A stretch of 5,353 bases of DNA, from NCBI GenBank assembly GCA_964428215.1, contig CAYRXO010000210.1:1-5353 (forward strand), given 5' to 3'. Below, one piece after another: positions 1 to 5,353 of this stretch. Every line of letters begins with the position of its first letter. Within the stretch, counting starts at the first letter, position 1. The stretch is from Accumulibacter sp964428215 (GTDB taxonomy: Bacteria > Pseudomonadota > Gammaproteobacteria > Burkholderiales > Rhodocyclaceae). A program made the translations under genes and the position numbers. A model generated the notes under the pieces. It was given only the letters and a program-made list of their open reading frames with translations. It was not told where the DNA came from and ran no database searches.

Positions 1-1
1 G

Positions 2-1138
2 ACCGTCAGGGACCGACGTGTTCTTGACCGGCAAGGCGGTTTCACCTTGACCGAACTGCTGGTCGGCGTGGCCATCGGTCTGATCGGCATCGCCGCCATG
101 TTTCAGGTACTGGCCCTGTGGGACAAGACCAAACGCTCCACGGCAGCCGGCGGCGACGCGCAGATCGTCGGCACCGTCGGTTATTTCCGCCTCGAACGGG
201 ACATAAAACAGGCTGGATTGGGTTTTGGCACGGCCCCGGCAGGCGTTTCCGGCTGTACGGTGGCCGCTTCAGCCAATGCCACCGCCACGACGACTGCCCA
301 TACATTCAGCTTCCCGCTAGTTCCAGTACGCATCGTGCAGGGAGCCAGCGGCGCGCCGGATAGCTTGCAGGTGCTGTACGGCAATTCATCGTTCTTCACT
401 TCCGTGCAGACCTACAACGACTCGACGGCCTTCACCAAAAAGGCCTCCTCGCGCACCGGCTTCCAGGTTTACCGTAACGCCGCTGGCGCCGTCGAGCGCG
501 GCGATGTCATCGTCGTCGCCGACAGTTCCAGCCCAATCCAATGCGCATTGGTCGAAATCAGCGGCAATAGCAACGCTGACGGTTACACCCTCGACCATGT
601 GGCCAACAGTCTGCGTTTCAATTCGGCCACCGGGACGACGACTGTCGGCAACAGCGGGAGCCTGTTCAACCTCGGACCGCAACCGCAGCTCAATGTGTGG
701 AGCGTCAATAGCGATTCGCTGGTCGTCACCGATGCGCTGCACCGCAACGCAACAGCCACCGTCGCCGATGGTGTCATCGATCTGCAAGCGGAGTATGGAT
801 TGGATACCAATGGCGATCTCATCGTCGACACCTGGCAAACCGGCGATCCGGCCGACTGGCGGCAAGTGCTGGCGATACGTGTCGCCTTGTTGGCGCGCAG
901 CCAGCATTACGAGGCGACCCGTCAACTCGCCGGAGGCCAGGTTGCCTATGCCACCGGAACGGCACCCGATCTTCCCTGGCCGGATTCCAGCGGCAACGCC
1001 CTTCCTTTCACCATGCGCAACGTCGATGGCAGCAGCGACAGCAATCCGCAAACCGACAATGACTGGCGAAATTACCGTTACCGCGTCTATGGCGGGGTCA
1101 TTTCCTTGCGCAACATGATCTGGGGAGTTTCGCCATGA
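2..1138 (+). CDS. pilW: Type IV pilus minor pilin PilW, 5'-truncated by window edge
   Basis: PilW is a minor pilin of the type IV pilus. It sits in the inner membrane before assembly and helps form the priming or tip complex with PilV, PilX and PilY1. The frame is open from the first bases, with no ATG, GTG or TTG before the signal, so the true start lies upstream of the window. Residues encoded at 29-64 read RQGG/FTLTELLVG, a class III prepilin leader. Cleavage after Gly (38-40) leaves Phe+1 and Glu+5 (53-55), followed by a hydrophobic helix to about nt 118. Family-like blocks follow: a KRSTAAGGDAQ region, YFRLERDIKQAGLGFG, YGLDTNGDLIVDTW, VLAIRVALLARSQHYE, and a C-terminal NYRYRVYGGVISLRNMIW. 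Two Cys (codons at 254 and 542) could form the usual pilin disulfide. There are 378 visible residues, close to full length for the family. The stop overlaps the pilX start (ATGA). The TTG at 47 falls inside the conserved pilin helix and is not the start. Confidence 0.93.
   Translation, partial: TVRDRRVLDRQGGFTLTELLVGVAIGLIGIAAMFQVLALWDKTKRSTAAGGDAQIVGTVGYFRLERDIKQAGLGFGTAPAGVSGCTVAASANATATTTAHTFSFPLVPVRIVQGASGAPDSLQVLYGNSSFFTSVQTYNDSTAFTKKASSRTGFQVYRNAAGAVERGDVIVVADSSSPIQCALVEISGNSNADGYTLDHVANSLRFNSATGTTTVGNSGSLFNLGPQPQLNVWSVNSDSLVVTDALHRNATATVADGVIDLQAEYGLDTNGDLIVDTWQTGDPADWRQVLAIRVALLARSQHYEATRQLAGGQVAYATGTAPDLPWPDSSGNALPFTMRNVDGSSDSNPQTDNDWRNYRYRVYGGVISLRNMIWGVSP
1123..1127 (+). promoter_or_regulatory. 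Ribosome binding site of pilX, inside the pilW 3' end
   Basis: GGGAG lies 7 nt before the ATG at 1135 and is embedded in the last pilW codons. With the 4-nt ATGA overlap it indicates translational coupling of pilX to pilW. Confidence 0.65.
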
Positions 1139-1767
1139 ACCGCCCGGGAGGCGTTATCCGGCCCGACGTCATTGCCGCAGGAGCCATCAAAAAACAGTCA
1201 GGCGTCGTGCTGTTCATCGCCCTGATCATGCTGGTTGCGATGACCATGGCCGGTCTGGCCCTGATGCGTGGTATCGGCTCCGGTCTCGGGATCACCAGCA
1301 ATCTGTCGTTCAAGCAGATCGCCACGGCACAAACCGACTTCGGTATCGAAAACGCCCGTACCTGGCTCATCACCCAGGCCGCCTCAGCGGCCTTGAACAG
1401 CAGCCACACGGCGTCCGGATACATCTCGTCCTGGGATCCCGCCTTTTCACCGACGACCTACAATTGGGAAGCCAACTCGCTGCAGGTGAATACGGTCGAT
1501 TGTGCAGGAAATGCGTCGACCACCGACTGTAACGGCAACGAGGTGCGCATCGTCATTCACCGGCTATGCGAAACAGTGGATCTGGCCGTCGACGCTGCTA
1601 CCCAGAAATGCGTAACGGTCAAAACCAAAAGTGGCGGCTCGCACGGCGGTGGCTCCGAGTACAACCCGTCGAACCTTTCCGAGCAGTTGCAAGCATATTA
1701 CCGGGTGACCGCCCGGGTCCGCGGGCCGCGCAACACGATCAGCTACTCCCAGGTAATTCTGTATTAA
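1135..1767 (+). CDS. pilX: Type IV pilus minor pilin PilX
   Basis: This 210-residue PilX-type minor pilin is expected in the inner membrane and then in the pilus priming or tip complex. Residues 1-20 form a polar, cytoplasm-facing leader ending in KK. Residues 22-44 (SGVVLFIALIMLVAMTMAG and on) are the PilX N-terminal membrane helix, followed by the typical N-L-S-F-K-Q-I-A-T segment near residues 55-65. The position corresponding to Glu+5 of major pilins is not acidic (Ala or Leu, depending on the cleavage point), as is usual for PilX-like proteins. The globular part has four Cys (123, 132, 145, 159), enough for two disulfides, a Gly/Ser-rich loop (SGGSHGGGS) near residue 170, and a C-terminal YYRVTARVRGPRNTISYSQ strand pair matching the PilX end. 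ATG 1135 is the only possible start before the membrane helix, since no other ATG, GTG or TTG occurs in frame there. The gene overlaps pilW and precedes pilY1 by 107 nt. Confidence 0.9.
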   Translation: MNRPGGVIRPDVIAAGAIKKQSGVVLFIALIMLVAMTMAGLALMRGIGSGLGITSNLSFKQIATAQTDFGIENARTWLITQAASAALNSSHTASGYISSWDPAFSPTTYNWEANSLQVNTVDCAGNASTTDCNGNEVRIVIHRLCETVDLAVDAATQKCVTVKTKSGGSHGGGSEYNPSNLSEQLQAYYRVTARVRGPRNTISYSQVILY

Positions 1768-1874
1768 GCAATAAAACCATATAAAAAACAAGAAACACCT
1801 CTTTACGAGTGAAACCGGGCAAACCTGTCCCCGGCAGTACCGCGGCAGCGATGGCGGCCGCCAAGGAGAAATCG
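1768..1874 (+). other. pilX-pilY1 intergenic leader (107 nt) with possible hairpins
   Basis: The gap is A-rich at first (1770-1795, including TATAAA at 1780-1785) and then GC-rich. The TATAAA has only a poor -35 partner (TTCTGT at 1757-1762), so a promoter is not supported. Two inverted repeats are visible: CCGGG...CCCGG in the 1815-1834 stretch, and GCGGC (1842-1846) with GCCGC (1857-1861). The second overlaps a 10-bp palindrome, GGCGGCCGCC (1853-1862), directly before the pilY1 ribosome binding site. A hairpin here could modulate pilY1 translation, but that is inference. No oligo-T tract follows, so it does not look like an intrinsic terminator. Confidence 0.35.
1863..1870 (+). promoter_or_regulatory. 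Ribosome binding site of pilY1
   Basis: AAGGAGAA, with GGAG ending 6 nt before ATG 1875, is the strongest Shine-Dalgarno sequence in the window. It decides the start against the in-frame ATG at 1851, which has no comparable upstream motif. Confidence 0.75.
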
Positions 1875-4800
1875 ATGTCTGCTTCGAGCCCAACCCGCTT
1901 CCTTCATCTCCGGTCAAAGGCGCGGCATTGCCTGACCGGCCTCCTGTTGCTTGGCTCGCTGAACGCAGCTCACGCCGGACTGACCGACTTGTGGGACGCG
2001 CCGTTCTTCAATTCGACCTCCTCGCTGCTCAAACCAAACATCATGCTGCTGATGGATACCTCGAATTCGATGCGTTTCTCGCACATGCCAGACGAAATCG
2101 AAGGCAACAATAGCGGCTATATGCCGATTGGTTATAAAAGCTACCAGTGCAATACACTTTACTACAATCCCAATCAAAGCTATCTGCTGCCGAGAGACGG
2201 GTCGGGAAACAACCTGCCCACCCCGGACTTCAACGCGGCGCGCTACAACTACTACTCAACAAACGAAAGCACGATCAACCTCGAAAGAGACTTTCGCGCC
2301 TATGACACAGCAACGCGCCAGAACCAGACGGTCTCCGACCCGGCACAGCCAGCGTATTACTATGTACACTCGGTCGCCGGCAAGAAAAATTATCTTGCTT
2401 CACCGTGCACCGACGTCGACCAGGGAACGAGCATCGCCGCTAGCGATGGCGGAAATTGGCAGCGAGTGATCGTTTCCGCATCCTCCGGCCCCGGCGGTAT
2501 CGACGAGCGGCAGAATTTCGCCATCTGGTATACCTACTACCGCACCCGGATCAGCCTGTCGAAAAGTGCGGTCAGCCTCGCTTTCGTGGCACTTAACGAC
2601 AGCTACCGGGTCGGTCTGATCACTGTCAAGCCGGATCTGTCCAGCGATGCCAACTACCTGCCGATTGCCGATTTCGACAGTGCGCAGCGCACTGCCTGGT
2701 ACGCCAAGCTCTTCAGTCAAGTACCGAGTGGTTCGTCGCCGTCGCGTGAAGCTCTGGCCCGCGTCGGTCGACACTACGCCGGCAAACAGGACGGAATCAA
2801 TGCCGGCATGAACGGTGACCCGGTGCAATACAGCTGCCAGCAGAATTTCACCATCATGACCACCGACGGTTACTGGAACACCGCTGCAGAAACCAAAGGA
2901 CCCGTCCAAATCGACGGGGTCACTCTCATCGGACAGCAGGATGGCACCCTGACCGACGACGCCGGCTGGACTCCCCGCCCAATCTGGGACGGCGGCACTG
3001 ACACCACCCGTTCGACCACCGACAAGTTCTGGGAATACCGTGCTGCCGAATGCACCAGTCCTTACGCCTTTCGTTCCTCCGGCGGCCTGCTGCGCAGCAC
3101 CTCGCAAAATCTGGAAAGCACCTCACAGATCACCATGTCGACATCGCAGCTAGTGCAAAGCACGGTCAGAAACCTGCAGAGCACGCTGCAAAACTGGGCG
3201 AACAGCACTCAGAATCTGCAGAGCACATCCCAGATCTGGGAAAGAACGGTACAAAATCTGGAGAACACTCAACAGAACAAAAAACGCACCGTCCAATTGG
3301 TGCAAACCAGCAGCCAGCCCCTCAAGACCACCCGCCAGACCACGGAAAGTACCTACCAAACTCTCGAAAGTACCAGTCAAGTGGTCAAAATGACGTCAGT
3401 AATGCTACAAAGAACCATCCGGACGACGATGAGCACAGTACAGAATCTGCAAAGCATTTCTCAGACTGTGCAGGATACGGTTCAAAATCTGGAAAGTACA
3501 ACGCAAATTCTCCGAAGCACGGTGCAGAACCTGCAGAGCTCATCGCGTGTCGATCAGAGGACAAGCGTTATCAAACGCAGCACCAATCAACTCCTGTCCT
3601 ATGACGCCACCACCGAATTGAGTACCCCGGTAGCGGAATGCACTTCTGGAGGAAACATCACCTGTAAGTCGTTGTCCACCGGCCCCACCGTGGTCAGCAG
3701 TTGCACATCGGCCGAACCGAGTGCTGATAATCAGTATACGAAGATCACCTGCGAGCAAGTTACTACGGGACCGGATCACGTTGCCTCCTGTACTGCCGCC
3801 GATGCATCGTCCGCCAATGGCTACATGACCATCTCCTGTGTGCCGGTGAATCTGCCCAACGTCGCGGTGCCCAGTTGCACGCCACAAACCGCCAACGCAG
3901 ACAATAACTGGACGACTGTCACTTGCAGCACGGCGAATGTCAGTGTCGAACAGGCGGTTAACTCGTGCACGCCTGGCACCGCTTCCGCCAGCGACCCGAT
4001 TCCCTACTTGATCACCACCTGCCAGACAAAGACTCTCTCCAGCAACGCGCCGGTGTACTCTTGCACTCCTGAAACGGCTTCGGCAAGCAACAATTACGTC
4101 ACCCGCACCTGTCCGACACCGATTACCACCACCACCGTTGGCGTACCCAGTTGCACCACTGCATCCGCTTCATCGTCCAACAACTGGACCACTACCACCT
4201 GTACGCCATCTGGTATTAGCCAGACCAATGTTCCAGTGACCAGCTGTACTGAACAAACGGCCTCGTCGTCCAATGCTTGGACAAGCATCACCTGTAGCAC
4301 TGCCAACGTCAAATCTGAAGTCTTGGTAGCCAGCTGTATCCCGGGCACCGCGGCTGCATCAGATGCCATCCCTTATCTGATAACGATGTGTAATCCTATC
4401 TCGTCTGCCGAAACGCCGGTCTCGTCATGCACGGAGGAACCAGCCAGCTCTTCAAACAATTACACCACAACCCGTTGCCGATCAGACATCAACAGCCAAG
4501 TGAAAACCGCCACTTGTACGGAGGAGTCGCCAACGGCGTCGAACAATTACGTGACGACCACCTGTCCTGCACCGATCGTCACCCCCTCAGTACCCGTAGC
4601 CAGTTGCACACCACAAACCGGTTCAACGGCAAACAACGGATTGACACGTTCTTGTATACCAAATGATAAGCCCAATAGCCCCGTTGCTTCCTGTACCAAG
4701 GAGGAGGCATCGGCAAGCAACAATTACGTGACCCGCACCTGCACTGGTCCAACCATCCTTAGCGGTCCGACGGTCGATCCAACTTGCAGGCCAGAAGATC

Positions 4801-5353
4801 CCTCTGCAAGCAACAATTTTATCGAGACACTTTGCAACCTCGACAGCCAGTCCAGTGGCGTTACCAAATGTACTCCGCAAGACCCAACCGCGGCAAACAA
4901 CTGGACGACTATCACCTGTTTGCCGAAGGACTTCACCGAACCGGTGGCCTCGTGCACACCGCAGACAGCCAGTTCTGCCAACCAGTGGGAAGAGATCTCT
5001 TGCATCACTAATAATAATGGCAATACTGCCGTGGAATCGTGTACCCCGGAAACCGCCAGTTCGAGCAACAACTGGGTAACCCGCACCTGCCCGACGCCGA
5101 TCACCACCAAAACAGCGGTCGCTTCATGCACCCCGCAAACGGCCAGTGCCAACAATCAATGGATAACCCGAAGCTGCGAGATCGAAACTTATCCCGACCA
5201 GGCAGTCGCTTCCTGTACGCCGCAAGCCGCCAGTGCCGACAATCAGTGGATGACGACCACCTGTCCACCACCAGTCGTCAAAAATCAACCGCAAGCCGAC
5301 GATTGTGTGCCACAAACCGCCAGTGCCGCGAACAATTGGACGACCATCACCTG
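1875..5353 (+). CDS. pilY1: PilY1-type pilus tip adhesin with two long repeat arrays, 3'-truncated by window edge
   Basis: PilY1 is a large secreted or surface protein of type IV pili that acts with the minor pilins in pilus assembly, retraction control, adhesion and surface sensing. This frame is open for 1159 codons and runs off the window without a stop. Residues 1-34 are a signal peptide (Arg/Lys-rich start, then LTGLLLLGSLNAAHA, probable cleavage after Ala34). Residues 53 to about 335 are a vWA-like domain: KPNIMLLMDTSNSM gives the DxSxS metal site (Asp61, Ser63, Ser65), NTLYYNPNQSYLLP (from Asn93) is a PilY1 hallmark, SGSSPSREAL (285-294) replaces the usual GGTPLREAL, and QNFTIMTTDGYWN carries Asp331. 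Cys92, 178, 321 and 393 lie outside the repeats. Residues 408-575 are 24 heptads. Residues 586-1159 are a Cys-rich array still running at the edge. The end of the vWA domain and the C-terminal beta-propeller typical of PilY1 are not seen and should lie downstream. The in-frame ATG at 1851 would add eight residues but has no ribosome binding site. Confidence 0.92.
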   Translation, partial: MSASSPTRFLHLRSKARHCLTGLLLLGSLNAAHAGLTDLWDAPFFNSTSSLLKPNIMLLMDTSNSMRFSHMPDEIEGNNSGYMPIGYKSYQCNTLYYNPNQSYLLPRDGSGNNLPTPDFNAARYNYYSTNESTINLERDFRAYDTATRQNQTVSDPAQPAYYYVHSVAGKKNYLASPCTDVDQGTSIAASDGGNWQRVIVSASSGPGGIDERQNFAIWYTYYRTRISLSKSAVSLAFVALNDSYRVGLITVKPDLSSDANYLPIADFDSAQRTAWYAKLFSQVPSGSSPSREALARVGRHYAGKQDGINAGMNGDPVQYSCQQNFTIMTTDGYWNTAAETKGPVQIDGVTLIGQQDGTLTDDAGWTPRPIWDGGTDTTRSTTDKFWEYRAAECTSPYAFRSSGGLLRSTSQNLESTSQITMSTSQLVQSTVRNLQSTLQNWANSTQNLQSTSQIWERTVQNLENTQQNKKRTVQLVQTSSQPLKTTRQTTESTYQTLESTSQVVKMTSVMLQRTIRTTMSTVQNLQSISQTVQDTVQNLESTTQILRSTVQNLQSSSRVDQRTSVIKRSTNQLLSYDATTELSTPVAECTSGGNITCKSLSTGPTVVSSCTSAEPSADNQYTKITCEQVTTGPDHVASCTAADASSANGYMTISCVPVNLPNVAVPSCTPQTANADNNWTTVTCSTANVSVEQAVNSCTPGTASASDPIPYLITTCQTKTLSSNAPVYSCTPETASASNNYVTRTCPTPITTTTVGVPSCTTASASSSNNWTTTTCTPSGISQTNVPVTSCTEQTASSSNAWTSITCSTANVKSEVLVASCIPGTAAASDAIPYLITMCNPISSAETPVSSCTEEPASSSNNYTTTRCRSDINSQVKTATCTEESPTASNNYVTTTCPAPIVTPSVPVASCTPQTGSTANNGLTRSCIPNDKPNSPVASCTKEEASASNNYVTRTCTGPTILSGPTVDPTCRPEDPSASNNFIETLCNLDSQSSGVTKCTPQDPTAANNWTTITCLPKDFTEPVASCTPQTASSANQWEEISCITNNNGNTAVESCTPETASSSNNWVTRTCPTPITTKTAVASCTPQTASANNQWITRSCEIETYPDQAVASCTPQAASADNQWMTTTCPPPVVKNQPQADDCVPQTASAANNWTTIT
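3096..3599 (+). repeat. 24 tandem 21-bp units coding for S/T/Q-rich heptads in PilY1
   Basis: Residues 408-575 divide into 24 consecutive 7-residue units without a single insertion or deletion. The consensus is S-T-(S/V)-Q-N-L-Q, with examples STSQNLE, STVQNLQ (units 17 and 21), DTVQNLE and STYQTLE. By eye, position 2 is Thr in 20 of 24 units (Thr/Ser in 23), position 4 is Gln in 19, and position 6 is Leu, Val or Trp in 18. Bulky or small apolar residues at positions 3 and 6 give 3-4 spacing, compatible with a polar coiled coil or another helical rod. Charge is sparse, and the single Pro in unit 11 is the only obvious helix breaker. Units 15-16 and 22-23 are degenerate. The DNA copies differ at many silent positions, so the protein pattern has outlasted DNA identity. 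Confidence 0.9.
3630..5353 (+). repeat. Cys-rich tandem array in PilY1: 20 units of about 29-31 residues
   Basis: From residue 586 on, the protein is made of units with consensus V-A-S-C-T-P-Q-T-A-S-x-x-N-N-W-x-T-x-T-C plus a variable linker. First-Cys residues are 589, 610, 639, 668, 698, 730, 760, 791, 821, 852, 881, 911, 940, 971, 999, 1027, 1056, 1085, 1114 and 1144. The two Cys are separated by exactly 15 residues in 17 units (the last one assuming TG at the edge is Cys), by 17 in units 5 and 9, and by 7 in unit 1. Linkers between units are 11-14 residues, often Pro-containing. At least 39 Cys codons are present. N-N-(W/Y) is the core motif. The regular pairing suggests one intra-unit disulfide per repeat in an exported, oxidising environment, giving a stiff rod. 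The array continues beyond the window, so the copy number is a minimum. Confidence 0.93.
3876..4391 (+). repeat. Higher-order duplication in the Cys array (units 4-5 and 8-9)
   Basis: Units 4-5 (3876-4022) and 8-9 (4245-4391) share features absent elsewhere: a linker beginning STANV after the second Cys, and an enlarged unit with C-(T/I)-PGTA-x-ASD-x-IPYLIT-x-C (17 instead of 15 residues between Cys). They are 369 bp (123 residues) apart, which suggests that a block of four units was once duplicated as a whole. Confidence 0.7.

Noticed and set aside
386..1051. 221-codon minus-strand ORF, and the + ORF at 504-1118
   Set aside because: Both are shadows of pilW, whose conserved N- and C-terminal motifs fix the true frame.
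1811..1862. Cyclic di-GMP riboswitch (GEMM-I), suggested by GGGCAAACC near 1817-1826
   Set aside because: The other conserved elements (GACGCAAAGCC-like block, tetraloop and receptor) are absent, so the short match is probably chance.
1851..1874. Alternative pilY1 start at ATG 1851
   Set aside because: It is in frame and would add eight residues, but it has no Shine-Dalgarno sequence and would itself contain the strong one used by ATG 1875.
1929..1983. Lipoprotein signal peptide for PilY1 (Cys19 near the hydrophobic stretch)
   Set aside because: Cys19 lies before the hydrophobic core rather than after it. The A-H-A ending fits signal peptidase I.
2400..3107. 235-codon minus-strand ORF
   Set aside because: It is antisense to the vWA part of pilY1. 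There is no ribosome binding site or recognisable motif, and long antisense ORFs are common in GC-rich genes.
3050..3604. 184-codon ORF in another + frame over the heptad array
   Set aside because: It is a shadow. The 21-bp period keeps other frames open too, and the product (His/Lys/Ser-rich) has no start signal or family resemblance, while the PilY1 frame runs straight through.
4094..5155. Minus-strand ORFs with repeated V-C-G-V-H motifs (4094-4369, 4724-5155)
   Set aside because: Their repetition is the reverse complement of the Cys-unit repeats. They are broken by stops, whereas the PilY1 frame is continuous.
3630..5353. CRISPR-like or non-coding satellite array
   Set aside because: Units vary mainly at silent positions, all unit lengths are multiples of three, and the period ranges from 28 to 32 codons (21 for the first unit), so this is a coding repeat and not identical repeats with spacers.

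Overview
The window reads as the 3' part of a type IV pilus minor-pilin operon on the + strand, with three consecutive genes: pilW (5' end outside the window), pilX (complete) and pilY1 (3' end outside the window). GC-rich codon use, the PilW/PilX/PilY1 order and the sequence style of all three proteins point to a betaproteobacterium. Something near the Rhodocyclales (Dechloromonas/Azonexus/Accumulibacter-like) is my best guess, from recalled family resemblance only. No tRNA, rRNA, insertion sequence or CRISPR array was seen.

Layout: 2-1138 is PilW, already in its coding sequence at the left edge, with a clear prepilin peptidase site. It overlaps pilX (1135-1767) by an ATGA. A 107-nt gap (1768-1874) follows, ending in a good ribosome binding site. 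From 1875 one reading frame stays open to the last base (5353, 1159 complete codons) without a stop. It encodes a signal peptide, a PilY1-type von Willebrand A (vWA) domain with a DTSNS metal-binding motif, and then two unusual repeat arrays that fill more than 60% of the visible protein.

The first array (3096-3599) is 24 contiguous 7-residue units (consensus S-T-x-Q-N-L-Q) with no insertion or deletion. The second (3630-5353, still running at the edge) is 20 units of about 28-32 residues, each with two cysteines, usually exactly 15 residues apart (consensus V-A-S-C-T-P-Q-T-A-S-x-x-N-N-W-x-T-x-T-C). The arrays follow the DGYWN strand of the vWA domain, at the point where I would expect PilY1 proteins to finish that domain. 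They may therefore be a long stalk-like insertion in the tip adhesin.

Working model (family knowledge plus inference): PilW and PilX are minor pilins that form the priming complex or tip of the pilus, and PilY1 is the large secreted factor sitting on it. The heptad array and the disulfide-rich array would set PilY1 apart as an extended, mechanically stiff adhesin or sensor. This PilY1 architecture is the most interesting content of the window.
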